55,205 bases of DNA, taken from positions 1 through 55,205 of the forward strand of contig JANQFW010000027.1 of assembly GCA_028277625.1 (NCBI GenBank). Reading direction: 5' to 3'. Positions within the stretch are counted from its first letter, which is position 1. Each line of letters begins with the position of its first letter. The translations under genes and the position numbers were made by a program. This document shows positions 34,021-42,832 of this stretch, one piece after another. The DNA is from Candidatus Gastranaerophilales bacterium. Lineage in GTDB: Bacteria; Cyanobacteriota; Vampirovibrionia; Gastranaerophilales; JANQFW01. The notes under the pieces were generated by a model. It made no database searches. It saw only the letters and a list, made by a program, of their open reading frames with translations, and was not told the origin of the DNA.

Positions 34021-34470
34021 TCAAAAAAGACTATTGTTGTATGATGAAACGACAATAGAGGTATTAACTTGACCAAATCCAGCAATAGTATCATTTACTT
34101 CTCTTAATTCGTTTACTGAGTTTACGACAACTTTTAACATAAAGTCGTTAGTACCGGTTATTCTTAGGCACTCTACAATTTCCGGTATTGTTTTTACAAG
34201 CTCTACAAACTTTTTTTCCTGAAATCCAAATATCCCTGATATATTAACCAAAATAATTGCCATAATATTTAAATCCAATGACTCATAGTTTACCTTAATA
34301 GTGTATTTTTCTATAATGCCCATGTCTTCAAGTTTTCTTACTTTGTCAGCTACAGTTGAAGATGATAGATTAACTATTTTACCAATTTCTGTAAATGAAA
34401 TACGTGCATTTTCCTCTAAAAGTGCAAGAATTTTTAGTGAAGTATCATCAATCTTAAAATTTTGTGTCAT
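34021..34470 (-). CDS. Lrp/AsnC-family transcriptional regulator
   Basis: The N-terminal winged helix (LKILALLEENARISFTEIG, then LSSSTVADKVRKLEDMGII) is followed by the RAM ligand/dimer domain (MAIILVNISG, then ECLRITGTNDFMLKVVV). The total of 150 residues is normal. The start is ATG 34470 with AAGGA about 10 bases upstream; the frame extends 23 codons further but only as a hydrophobic tail into the promoter. It is divergent from the racemase gene with 114 bases between, so it probably controls that gene in response to an amino acid. Confidence 0.9.
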   Translation of the reverse strand: MTQNFKIDDTSLKILALLEENARISFTEIGKIVNLSSSTVADKVRKLEDMGIIEKYTIKVNYESLDLNIMAIILVNISGIFGFQEKKFVELVKTIPEIVECLRITGTNDFMLKVVVNSVNELREVNDTIAGFGQVNTSIVVSSYNNSLF

Positions 34471-34584
34471 TTTTAAATATTCCTTTATTTTTAAGGCAAA
34501 AAACAAAAATATTATACAAATTCGGGTGGTTTTAGTCAAACTTTTGTACTTTTATTAATATAGAGAATAAATGGAGGCTGAATC

Positions 34585-35274
34585 ATGAAAACCATAGGCT
34601 TACTCGGGGGGATGAGTTGCGAGTCGACAATTGAATATTATAGAATTATCAATCAAGAAGTTCGAAAAGAACTTGGGCAAAATAATTCCGCTAAGATATT
34701 GCTGCATAGTTTTAATTTTCAAGAAATCGTGGATTTGCAGTTTAAAAGTGAATGGGATAAGCTAGGTGAATTACTGGCAGATAATGCGGTAAAACTAGAA
34801 AAAAATGGTGCTGATTGTATTTTGATATGTACAAATTTAATGCACAAAATTGCGCCTGCTGTGCAAAATAAGATATCAATACCTTTAATTCATATGTGCG
34901 ATAGTGTTGCTGCTGAAATCAAGAAGCAAGAGATGGATACGGTAGGTCTTTTAGGTACTATCTTTACAATGGGTGAGCATTTTTACAAAGACAAGATTAA
35001 AGAACACGATATAAAGGTAATAACCCCACAGGCTAAAGATGCCGGTGTTGTCAGTGATATCATTTACCAAGAATTATGTCGAGGAATTCTTTCAGAGGAA
35101 GCAAAGAAAACCTATTTAAATGTAATGGATAAACTAAAAGAAAAAGGTGCTAAAGGTGTTATCTTAGGCTGTACCGAAATCCCTTTGCTTATACAGCAAG
35201 AGGATACTGATTTACATGTATTTAACACTACTCAAATACACGCGCTTAGTGCTGCTGAATTTGCGCTAAGCTAA
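34585..35274 (+). CDS. Aspartate/glutamate racemase family protein (YgeA-like)
   Basis: A cofactor-independent two-cysteine racemase. MKTIGLLGGMSCESTIEYYR is the N-terminal signature; the catalytic cysteines are C82 in LICTNLMHK and about C194 in VILGCTEIPLL. Length 229 matches YgeA and aspartate racemases. It could supply a D-amino acid or interconvert broad-range amino acids. GGAGG lies about 8 bases before the ATG. Divergent Lrp regulator upstream; terminator downstream. Confidence 0.9.
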   Translation: MKTIGLLGGMSCESTIEYYRIINQEVRKELGQNNSAKILLHSFNFQEIVDLQFKSEWDKLGELLADNAVKLEKNGADCILICTNLMHKIAPAVQNKISIPLIHMCDSVAAEIKKQEMDTVGLLGTIFTMGEHFYKDKIKEHDIKVITPQAKDAGVVSDIIYQELCRGILSEEAKKTYLNVMDKLKEKGAKGVILGCTEIPLLIQQEDTDLHVFNTTQIHALSAAEFALS

Positions 35275-35351
35275 ATACCCTAACCCCTAAAATGAGTACT
35301 ATAAGTGCTCTTCAAATCTAACATTCAATATTTGGTAATTTTCCCGCCTTG

Positions 35352-35406
35352 AGTTTTTAAGGATAGAATCATAAACAATTCTTTCTTAAAAACTTATTTT
35401 TTTATT
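35352..35406 (+). terminator. Terminator of the racemase gene
   Basis: AGTTTTTAAGGATAGAAT (35352-35369) pairs with ATTCTTTCTTAAAAACT (35378-35394) around a short internal mismatch, followed by a T-rich run. Confidence 0.6.
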
Positions 35407-35441
35407 TAAAAAATCATTATAAAAAATAATAAAATTCACTA

Positions 35442-35485
35442 CAAAAGAAAGATCCCGAAGCTTAAATCAAGAGGACTTTCTTTTG
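35442..35485 (+). terminator. Second hairpin in the racemase-orphan gap
   Basis: CAAAAGAAAG (35442-35451) pairs with CTTTCTTTTG (35476-35485); the 24-base loop holds ATCCC and GAGGA, which could pair imperfectly further. A weak T-run follows. It could be a terminator of a short RNA or part of the leader of the 115-residue gene. The rest of the gap 35275-35606 is AT-rich with nothing recognisable. Confidence 0.4.
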
Positions 35486-35606
35486 CATTTTATAAAATAT
35501 TTTATTAAGTTTAATCTTTAAATTCTCTATATTTGCTCTATGATATATAAAAGATAATAAATAATATGAATTTAAAGATATGTAGATGATTAAGGAGGAA
35601 AACTGA

Positions 35607-35954
35607 ATGATAGGAAGAATGAAAATTAATACAGGTTTAAGGAAAAATTCATTGCAGGTAAACCAAAAGAAAGAGCTCAACCAACTTGGATTCAAGGGAG
35701 CAAAAATTATATACGCAAACAACCCTGATACAGTTGCTTACTTAAGTAAAAAGAATACTAAAATTGGAAAAGAGCAGTTGGAGAGATTAGCAGAAGACCT
35801 TCCTGACAATCAGACTTTGTACCTGAACAAGCATGGCGATGGTTTAACCCTGTTACGCGCCTTGAACGTAGTGGAGGTACCACACCTCGGAGTTTCTAGG
35901 AAACTTGAGGTAGCTGTTCAACAAATGAGAAATAACCTGGGGCTTTATGACTAG
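35607..35954 (+). CDS. Hypothetical 115-residue protein with FKG motif
   Basis: No family recognised. A strong ribosome binding site (AAGGAGG) precedes ATG 35607. The basic N-terminal region (MIGRMKINTGLRKN) is followed by NQLGFKGAKIIYANNPD. A charged region (KIGKEQLERLAEDLPD), then LYLNKHGDGLTLLRALNVVE and a helical end follow. No membrane segment. It shares the F-K-G tripeptide and a following aromatic/basic strand with the 126-residue protein at 49970. Monocistronic with its own terminator. Confidence 0.65.
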   Translation: MIGRMKINTGLRKNSLQVNQKKELNQLGFKGAKIIYANNPDTVAYLSKKNTKIGKEQLERLAEDLPDNQTLYLNKHGDGLTLLRALNVVEVPHLGVSRKLEVAVQQMRNNLGLYD

Positions 35955-35986
35955 AAGGTACTCCTCGTAGAGCTATGAGGAAAATA

Positions 35987-36036
35987 TAAAATAGAAAGTG
36001 CTTTTTGTTATAACATGAAAAGCACTTTCTATTTTA
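35987..36036 (+). terminator. Terminator with a 19-bp perfect stem
   Basis: TAAAATAGAAAGTGCTTTT (35987-36005) pairs perfectly with 36018-36036 around a 12-base loop. It follows the 115-residue gene. Confidence 0.75.
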
Positions 36037-36057
36037 TGGAAATTTATTTTAAAAGTA

Positions 36058-36197
36058 CCTGAGTTCTAAATAAAAGTTAGGATTTTTATTTTAATACTAT
36101 CATTATAATGTTTTTTACGATAAAAAATATAAATATAATATAAAATATTGTAATAGATTTCTAGGTGATTTTGATTTAGCCTGAGTTCTAAATAAAA
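36058..36197. repeat. Direct repeats, probable IS30-family end remnants
   Basis: CCTGAGTTCTAAATAAAA occurs at 36058-36075 and again at 36180-36197, the second copy 42 bases before the broken IS30 transposase gene. These are probably left-end sequences of the same IS type, the first from another insertion or a partial copy. No right end was seen. Confidence 0.5.
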
Positions 36198-36224
36198 TTG
36201 CAACACTTTGTTAGAATAAAATAA

Positions 36225-36371
<147 letters not shown>

Positions 36372-36372
36372 T

Positions 36373-36564
36373 AAATATTTTTGGCGCGTTTATTCCGAGC
36401 AGGAAGTGGATTATATTGAAGAGCATTCGGGTGTTTTTGAGGGATTTGAGCTTAAATATAACAAAGATGCCAAGTTTAAAAAGTCATCAATGTTTTTGGA
36501 AAAATATGAGAATAGTTCTGTAAAGGTTATAAATAGTCAGAACCGGTATGAGTTTTTGGTATAG
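36373..36564 (+). pseudogene. C-terminal remnant of a DUF4143/AAA_14 ATPase
   Basis: Directly after the IS30 fragment, an open frame without start encodes KYFWRVYSEQEVDYIEEHSG, then VFEGFELKYNKDAKFKKSSM, and ends VINSQNRYEFLV. This matches the C-terminal end of the widespread ATP-binding AAA_14-DUF4143 proteins (restriction-like FWR..-E-D-I-E and fEiK motifs). About 63 codons remain out of roughly 400. The IS30 insertion probably broke this gene and a deletion removed the rest. Confidence 0.7.
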
Positions 36565-36652
36565 CTATCATAACTGGTTAACTGACTAATTGCGCCAAAT
36601 AACCGGATGCGAGATTAAATAACTGGAGCGTAGAAGAATTGAGGCTTTAGTT

Positions 36653-37741
36653 ATGTTAAAAAAACTCTTAGTTATTTTTTCATTTTTCGTATTTGCGTTT
36701 ACGCAAATCCTACAAACATCTTACGGCCTAACCCCAAGCAGCTATAACTGCAGAAGTTATGTTCTGGGACCTGATGATGTATTGAGCATTTATGTTTATG
36801 ACAATTCTGATTTTGATCAAGAAAATGTACGTATTCAGCCCGACGGCAATGTTGTGCTTTCGCCACTGGGGACAATTAACATTTCAGGATTAAAAATGGA
36901 TGAGTTTGAAAAACTCCTTATGGAAAACTATAAATACTATTTAAATGATCCTAAATTAACAATCAAATTAGAAGAAAAAAGACCATTCTTTGTTTATATT
37001 ACTGGTGGTGTACAAAATCCGGGAAGTTATGAACTTGTGACAAACGCACAAGCAAATCAATCTACAAGTTCAGACAGACCAGAAGTACAGATTGATCGAA
37101 AAACACCAATGTTATCTAACGTACTTGTTGCATCCGGTGGTATTACACATGATGCAGATTTAGAAAACATTGTAATCACTAATAAATACACTAAAGAATC
37201 AATAAATGTTAATTTAATGACAATGTTAAATGACGGTGATTCTGATCAGGATGTGTACTTGATGCCAGGTGATAATATCTATGTGCCAAGACTTATTACA
37301 CCTTTTGCCGTTGATGAAAATAAATATAAATTATATGCAAAAGCAACATTCTCACCCAAAAACATACCTGTAAGAGTGTTTGGTTATGTTAGCAGACCTG
37401 GCTTAATCAGATTAGACTCAGCAGACTCTTTGACTTTAAATTCAGCTATTACAGCAGCAGGCGGTTATCAATTCGATACTGCATATGCATCAAAAAAAGT
37501 GTATATCAGCCGTGCTGATGCTAATGGCAAGCTAGTTACAAAAGCTGTAAACCCAATGAGCAAAGATGTTGTATTAATGCCAAATGATATTATTTATGTG
37601 CCACATGGGGCGAGACCTGTTGTGGGCAGATTTTTCGACTATCTAACCAGAATCTTTACCCCTGCAAATACTTTTGCTAGCACCTACAATAACTGGGCAT
37701 TGATGTTTGAGCCAACAAGATATCAAGTTATAGGCAAATAA
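36653..37741 (+). CDS. Polysaccharide export protein (Wza-like, Poly_export plus SLBB)
   Basis: Outer-membrane/periplasmic export of exopolysaccharide. It has a signal peptide (MLKKLLVIFSFFVFAFTQIL, cleavage after about SYG) and the poly_export domain (LGPDDVLSIYVYDNSDF, then RIQPDGNVVLSPLGTINISG). SLBB-type beta-grasp domains follow at about 120-215 (FFVYITGGVQNPGSYEL) and 240-325 (VRVFGYVSRPGLIRL). Length 362 matches Wza. No lipobox cysteine is evident, unlike E. coli Wza. The start may be the ATG at 36653. First gene of the export cluster, 70 bases ahead of the Wzc-like gene. Confidence 0.87.
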   Translation: MLKKLLVIFSFFVFAFTQILQTSYGLTPSSYNCRSYVLGPDDVLSIYVYDNSDFDQENVRIQPDGNVVLSPLGTINISGLKMDEFEKLLMENYKYYLNDPKLTIKLEEKRPFFVYITGGVQNPGSYELVTNAQANQSTSSDRPEVQIDRKTPMLSNVLVASGGITHDADLENIVITNKYTKESINVNLMTMLNDGDSDQDVYLMPGDNIYVPRLITPFAVDENKYKLYAKATFSPKNIPVRVFGYVSRPGLIRLDSADSLTLNSAITAAGGYQFDTAYASKKVYISRADANGKLVTKAVNPMSKDVVLMPNDIIYVPHGARPVVGRFFDYLTRIFTPANTFASTYNNWALMFEPTRYQVIGK

Positions 37742-37811
37742 AATTGTATATTTAAAATGCCAAAGCTTATAGCAAGTAGATAAGAAAGGTGATAAGCATC
37801 ACCGGTAAATA

Positions 37812-40010
37812 ATGAGGTTTAAATTTATGAATATATTAACATCTTCGAATTTTTCTTCTAACAGGTTCTTAAGAAACTTTGTTAGGGACAAAAGGTTGAT
37901 CTTAGCTGTTTTTGGAATTATACTTTTCTTTTCTTTAATTAACCTTTTTTGTATTTACAAACCTAAATACAAATCATCAGCAAGAATTTGGATAAAAAAT
38001 ACTGACAACTATCCGTTTGTTGTTAGCAGAGAATACGAAAGCACCAGCGCTCCGCTTACTTTGGCTAGTAACCCACTGTTAACACAAATGGAAGTCTTAA
38101 AATCTAAAACATTAAGAAAAAAAATGGCTAAAATAATTGCAGAAAAATATCCTGACGAAGCAGGCAATGAAAAAGCATTGATTGCACGCTTTGCAGGTAG
38201 CTATAAAGTTAAAAATAAAACCAATACAGATATTTTAAGTATTGACCTTAAGTGGAACAACCCCGAAAAGGCCAAAGGTATTTTAAATTTGCTTATAAAG
38301 CAATATAGAGAAAAAAATATCGAAATGGAAAAAAGTTTAAAAAGCTATCGTAAAGCTTTTATAGACAACCAAATTATAGAAATTAAAGATAAACTTACTA
38401 ATGTAAGGAGTCAAATAAAAGATTATCAGCTTGCTCATAATGCCGTTAATTTAAGAGAAGAAACTGACGAGCTTACTAGACAAAAAGTTAGTCTTCTTGC
38501 AAAAATTCAAGAAGTTGATGCTCGTATTCATAGCACAAACAGCAAAATAGACTCAATTAAAAATAAATTAAATTTAACTACAGATGAGGCAATACAGGCG
38601 GTTGCGCTCGGCACAGGGAATGATGTTTTAGTAACACTAAGAAGTGAATTAAACACTGTTATGCAAGATTATTCTCACGATGGAATTAAATATTCTGAAA
38701 CAAACCCTAAGATGGTTGCTTTAAAACAAAGAATTGATACCATAAAAGAGCAGATATCTAAACAGATTAAATTAAGCTTAGGCCAAGCATCTGAAGCTGA
38801 TAGTGATTCTCTTAGTATCATGGATCCTGTTAGAGAAAGGCTTGTTGAAGATTTAGTATTTTCTCATACTGATTTAAAAGCTTTTAAAACAGAAAAAGAA
38901 TCTTTTGAGGAAAGTATAAAAAATATTAACTTTAAACAATCTAAAATACCTGCTAAACTCTATAACTTAACTAAACTTGAGCAGGAAGAAACTAACCTTG
39001 CTCAGGCCTTTGATGAGTTAAGAATCAAGCAAATAGAGGCAAAGCTAAAAGAAGCTGAATCTGTAACAGGTTTTGCATTGATAGATGTACCTTCATTGCC
39101 TAAATCTTCAGCTTTTCCTAACCCAATGCATATGTTTATATTTTCAATAATAGCGGCTTTATGTTCAGGGCTAATGGCGTCTGCTGCTAAAACAGTATCT
39201 CAAGATATATGCGAAGGTGCTGCAAGTGTAGAAAAGGTTACAGGTAAGCCTGTTCTAGGTGTAATGCCTTGGATTACAAAATCAGCTTATAAAAATAAAT
39301 TATTACTAGATTTTTCTCTTAAAAAGATTACATCTAATTTAATAACCAGCTGCACATCTAAATATAATAAGATAATTGCTTTTACATCCACATCTAAAGC
39401 AAAAAATAAATCATCATCTTTATATGATATAGCAACTAATATTAAACAGGCAGGGTATTCTGTAGTGATTGTTGATGCTGACCTTGCAGTGCCGGGAATG
39501 CTGAAAAACGCTAAAGTATTTAATAGTATTAATTTATCTGACATATTAGTAGAAATTGATGACAAATTAAACAATAGTGAACCAATTTCTAAAGAGCAGA
39601 TAATAAAAACACTTGTTACAGATAATCAAGGAATGACCATAATCGGCAATTGCCACAGCGTAGATTCATCTTATGAAATATTAAGCAAAAAATCTTTTAA
39701 AACATTATTGTATATTCTTAAAGAGCAGTTTGACTGGGTGCTTATCGATGCGCCTCCTATCAACGTAGCTCCTGAGTTTAACTTGATATCTCTTCATACG
39801 GATGGAGCTGTTCTTTTTGTTGATTATCAAACAACATTCTCTGTATTAAAGAGATTTATGAATATATTTAAAGAGCAGGGTGTACACTTGATCGGATCTA
39901 TTGTTAGAGAAGAAAACCCAAACATCGAAAAGGACTTTAAAGTTTCTATTAAAAGACAGGGGCTTGTTCAAGAGTTAAAGCATAATGTAAAAAATTCTAA
40001 GGGAGCTTAA
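37812..40010 (+). CDS. Wzc-like chain-length regulator/BY-kinase-like protein with degenerate P-loop
   Basis: A polysaccharide co-polymerase of 732 residues: first membrane helix (LAVFGIILFFSLINLFCIY), a Wzz periplasmic domain with long coiled-coil helices (about 60-430), a second helix (MFIFSIIAALCSGLMASAA) and a cytoplasmic BY-kinase-like domain. In that domain Walker A-prime (VVIVDADLAVPG) and Walker B (WVLIDAPPINV) are kept. The P-loop, however, reads TSTSKAKNKSSS in place of the usual SxxxGEGKST, and there is no C-terminal tyrosine cluster. It is probably inactive or weak as a kinase and acts structurally. It precedes the Wzy-like gene by 6 bases. Confidence 0.85.
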   Translation: MRFKFMNILTSSNFSSNRFLRNFVRDKRLILAVFGIILFFSLINLFCIYKPKYKSSARIWIKNTDNYPFVVSREYESTSAPLTLASNPLLTQMEVLKSKTLRKKMAKIIAEKYPDEAGNEKALIARFAGSYKVKNKTNTDILSIDLKWNNPEKAKGILNLLIKQYREKNIEMEKSLKSYRKAFIDNQIIEIKDKLTNVRSQIKDYQLAHNAVNLREETDELTRQKVSLLAKIQEVDARIHSTNSKIDSIKNKLNLTTDEAIQAVALGTGNDVLVTLRSELNTVMQDYSHDGIKYSETNPKMVALKQRIDTIKEQISKQIKLSLGQASEADSDSLSIMDPVRERLVEDLVFSHTDLKAFKTEKESFEESIKNINFKQSKIPAKLYNLTKLEQEETNLAQAFDELRIKQIEAKLKEAESVTGFALIDVPSLPKSSAFPNPMHMFIFSIIAALCSGLMASAAKTVSQDICEGAASVEKVTGKPVLGVMPWITKSAYKNKLLLDFSLKKITSNLITSCTSKYNKIIAFTSTSKAKNKSSSLYDIATNIKQAGYSVVIVDADLAVPGMLKNAKVFNSINLSDILVEIDDKLNNSEPISKEQIIKTLVTDNQGMTIIGNCHSVDSSYEILSKKSFKTLLYILKEQFDWVLIDAPPINVAPEFNLISLHTDGAVLFVDYQTTFSVLKRFMNIFKEQGVHLIGSIVREENPNIEKDFKVSIKRQGLVQELKHNVKNSKGA

Positions 40011-40016
40011 ATTAAA

Positions 40017-41447
40017 ATGTTAAGTGAAGTTAATACTAAAACACCTTTTAACTTTAGTAATCTTGAGATTTTTATACTTTCTGTTGCTTTAAGTATAGGA
40101 GTACTATGTTTATTTATTCCTGTCCACTATTTGTTAATTCTCTTCGTTTCAGGTTTGGCGGCTGCTTTATTGGTCGCCAAGCCTAAAATCCCTTATTATT
40201 TATTAATACTATCATTGCCTACTGCTGTTTTTAGATTTGGAATGGGGGGTATAAATGTAGGGCTTTTAGATATTTTTATATTATTAACCCTCACAAGTAC
40301 GCTATTGCATAGTATTATATTCAACAAGTATGCATCGATCAAAACCTCGGCAGATAAATATATTGTAGTGTTTGCTGCATTATTTTTATTTGCAGGAGTA
40401 ACTTCAATAAGCTCTACCGGCATATTAGGTACTTTTAAATTTTTTGAAGCTATTGCAGTATACTACCTTACTGTTTATCTTTTAAGATTAAAGTATATTA
40501 GTATATCAGGAATTTTAAAGTTACTTTTAGCATCTGCTTGCTTTCAGGCGGTTGTTGGAATTTTACAATCTGCAACAGGAAGCTTTGGCACTTTTTATAG
40601 GACCAGTAGAGGATACCTTGGATTATTAGGATTAGGTTCAACTACAGTATGGCATGGGCAAGGTTCTTTTATACACTTTAACGGCTTTGGTAACTACCTT
40701 GTTTCTATGTTTTTGCTATTGTCTCCTTTTTTATATGGTGTTGTAAAAAAGAAAAAATGGGCACTAGCTATTGCATTATTGCTGTTTACCGGTGTTATAA
40801 TCTCTTACTCAAGAGGGAGCTTATTGGGCTTAATAGTCGGCTTGACATTTTTTGCGCATGAAGTAACGCCTAATAAAAAGAAATTTTGGACTGTAACCGG
40901 CATTAGCGCATTATTTGTTGCAGTATTAGCCCTTTATGTGTCAGGTACATCTTATGTTAATACTTTGAACCCGCGAAATGACATTTGGGATGTTGTATTT
41001 GCAATAATTTTTGAGAGCCCAAGAAGTGCTTTAATAGGTTCAGGGTTAAACTCATATTGGGATGCTATTTCATTGTATATACCTGCAAACGTCCCTTTAA
41101 CAGAAATTTCTGGATGGTTTGCTCATAGTGCATATTTATTAACGATGCAAGAAATGGGATTTATTGGACTATCTACATATTATGGCATTATAGCTTGCTT
41201 TTTATATTCACTTCATAAAGATTATAGAAAAAGCAGCGGATATTTAAAGATGTTGAGTCTTTCTATACAGATGTTTTTAATAGGTATGCTAGTTATGGGT
41301 GTATTTGACCATTCCTTCGCATCTACATCATTTAGGACATTAATTTTTATTATTTTGGGCCTTTATTATGCATTCAGAAATAAAGAAAAAATTCTAAATA
41401 AATTGCCGGCTAAACAAGCAGATTTAGTAAAAGAAACGCCTGCATAA
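40017..41447 (+). CDS. O-antigen polymerase/ligase-like membrane protein (Wzy/WaaL family)
   Basis: About eleven to twelve membrane helices with a large loop near 325-360 (SGLNSYWDAISLYIP). The family feature is VIISYSRGSLLGLIVGL (arginine after serine in a helix), followed by the loop carrying NPRNDIWDVVFAIIFESPRS. Length 476 fits. It probably polymerises the repeat units of the exopolysaccharide exported by the Wza/Wzc-like proteins. The start at ATG 40017 lies 6 bases after the previous gene, with GGGAGC as ribosome binding site. Confidence 0.8.
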   Translation: MLSEVNTKTPFNFSNLEIFILSVALSIGVLCLFIPVHYLLILFVSGLAAALLVAKPKIPYYLLILSLPTAVFRFGMGGINVGLLDIFILLTLTSTLLHSIIFNKYASIKTSADKYIVVFAALFLFAGVTSISSTGILGTFKFFEAIAVYYLTVYLLRLKYISISGILKLLLASACFQAVVGILQSATGSFGTFYRTSRGYLGLLGLGSTTVWHGQGSFIHFNGFGNYLVSMFLLLSPFLYGVVKKKKWALAIALLLFTGVIISYSRGSLLGLIVGLTFFAHEVTPNKKKFWTVTGISALFVAVLALYVSGTSYVNTLNPRNDIWDVVFAIIFESPRSALIGSGLNSYWDAISLYIPANVPLTEISGWFAHSAYLLTMQEMGFIGLSTYYGIIACFLYSLHKDYRKSSGYLKMLSLSIQMFLIGMLVMGVFDHSFASTSFRTLIFIILGLYYAFRNKEKILNKLPAKQADLVKETPA

Positions 41448-41478
41448 AAATATAAATAAAAGCAAACCCAAGAAAGAA

Positions 41479-41505
41479 AATACTCCTATCAAGGGGGCAG
41501 GTATA
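41479..41505 (+). promoter_or_regulatory. Leader motif shared with 42788-42814, copy 1
   Basis: AATACTCCTATCAAGGGGGC, then AGGTATA. The partner, AATACCCCTTGTAAGGGTGC then AGATACA, lies at 42788-42814. Both sit 20-45 bases before a start codon and can fold into a small C-rich/G-rich hairpin. It may be a shared regulatory RNA element or a small repeat; no known riboswitch class matches. Confidence 0.35.
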
Positions 41506-41546
41506 GATAAAAATTTTAATTTCTTAAATAAAATATGAGGCAACTT

Positions 41547-42650
41547 ATGTCAAGTAAAAAACCTATAGTTTTAAATTTGATTTCTTCCCTTCAAATGGGG
41601 GGGACAGAAAAATTATTAATAGAAACCCTAAAACAAACAAAGAAATCTTATAGTGGAATGTTTGTAACAATTGTTATAAACGATTGCTATGATGATAAAT
41701 TAAAAGAAGAGCTTATACAGCTTGGATATCCAGCATATTTTTTAAATAAAAAAATTGGGCAAAAATCATTTAATACAGTTCAAAGTCTAATTAAAATAAT
41801 AAATAAATATAATGTGAATGTAATGCACACACATAACATTGGCAGCAAACTATGGGCTATACTTGTTAAAATGGCAATGCCAGAAATTAGGCTTGTATAT
41901 ACTCTTCATACAACTAATACATGGGAGAAGTCTAACAGGATATTTAACTTGCTTCATAAAAAGTTTGTTGATGCAAATATTGCTATTTCTAAAAGTATTT
42001 TTGATGAAGCATTGGAGCACGGCATAGAAAATATTGTGCATATATACAATGGCATTGACTTGAGCAAATTTCCTTTTAATACTACAAAAAGTAAAAACGA
42101 TAAATTAAATATCCTTAATGTCTCCAGGTTAACATCAATAAAAGGGCAGGATATTTTAATTAAAGCACTGAACCTATGCAAACAGCGCGGTGTAAACTTT
42201 AGCTGTACTTTTGTTGGCGGTAAATGTGATTATGACCAAGAAAATTATCATAATATTATGAGTCTGGTAGATAAGTACAAATTATCTGATAATATACATT
42301 TTGCCGGTCAAAAATCTGATATTGTGCCTTATTTAAACAAAGCAGACTTATTCGTATTACCCTCACGTTTTGAAGGATTAGGTATAGCAGCGTTAGAGGC
42401 AATGGCTGCAGGCGTGCCGGTTATTGCTTCTAACATTGGAGGTCCTCGAGAAATAATTTTTAATGATTTTAATGGTTTTTTATTTGAGCGTGAAAATTAT
42501 AAAGAGCTTGCAGACAAAATAGTGTATTTTTATAAAAATAATGACCGTCAAGTTGCCATGAGACAATCTGCATATGACTATGTAAGGGATTTTGATATTT
42601 CCATTATGTGCGAAAAGTATTTAGAACTTTATAGCCTTTTAGCCAGATGA
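41547..42650 (+). CDS. GT4-family glycosyltransferase
   Basis: GT-B fold retaining glycosyltransferase that adds a sugar to the exopolysaccharide unit. The N-terminal domain has LISSLQMGGTEKLLIETL, then the His-containing VMHTHNIGSKLWAI. The C-terminal donor domain has ILNVSRLTSIKGQDILIKA and SRFEGLGIAALEAMAAGVPV, with the EX7E pair. ATG 41547 is chosen because GAGG lies 6 bases ahead; an ATG four codons earlier has no ribosome binding site. It is the last gene of the polysaccharide cluster, with a terminator after it. Confidence 0.9.
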   Translation: MSSKKPIVLNLISSLQMGGTEKLLIETLKQTKKSYSGMFVTIVINDCYDDKLKEELIQLGYPAYFLNKKIGQKSFNTVQSLIKIINKYNVNVMHTHNIGSKLWAILVKMAMPEIRLVYTLHTTNTWEKSNRIFNLLHKKFVDANIAISKSIFDEALEHGIENIVHIYNGIDLSKFPFNTTKSKNDKLNILNVSRLTSIKGQDILIKALNLCKQRGVNFSCTFVGGKCDYDQENYHNIMSLVDKYKLSDNIHFAGQKSDIVPYLNKADLFVLPSRFEGLGIAALEAMAAGVPVIASNIGGPREIIFNDFNGFLFERENYKELADKIVYFYKNNDRQVAMRQSAYDYVRDFDISIMCEKYLELYSLLAR

Positions 42651-42678
42651 TAAATTTTAAAAAAACATTAATTATATT

Positions 42679-42712
42679 AAGGAATAAAAATTTATTTATT
42701 CCTTATTTTTTT
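42679..42712 (+). terminator. Terminator of the polysaccharide cluster
   Basis: AAGGAATAAA (42679-42688) and TTTATTCCTT (42695-42704) form a stem; a T-run follows at 42706-42712. Confidence 0.7.
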
Positions 42713-42787
42713 AGGGGTAAAAATTTTATTTATTAATTCTAACGCTAAGCAAGTCGACTATGTCGACGAAAAACAAGGCAAAAGTCG

Positions 42788-42814
42788 AATACCCCTTGTA
42801 AGGGTGCAGATACA
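42788..42814 (+). promoter_or_regulatory. Leader motif shared with 41479-41505, copy 2
   Basis: Partner of the motif ahead of the GT4 gene. Upstream of it lies a small GC-richer dyad, GTCGAC-TAT-GTCGAC (about 42753-42767). The block ends about 18 bases before the next start codon. Confidence 0.35.
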
Positions 42815-42832
42815 AATTTAAGAGGGATAATC

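Noticed and set aside
42740-42830. c-di-GMP (GEMM) or preQ1 riboswitch ahead of the pRiA4b ORF-3-like gene
   Set aside because: The dyad and G-rich block suggested a structured RNA, but the conserved bases of these classes are missing.
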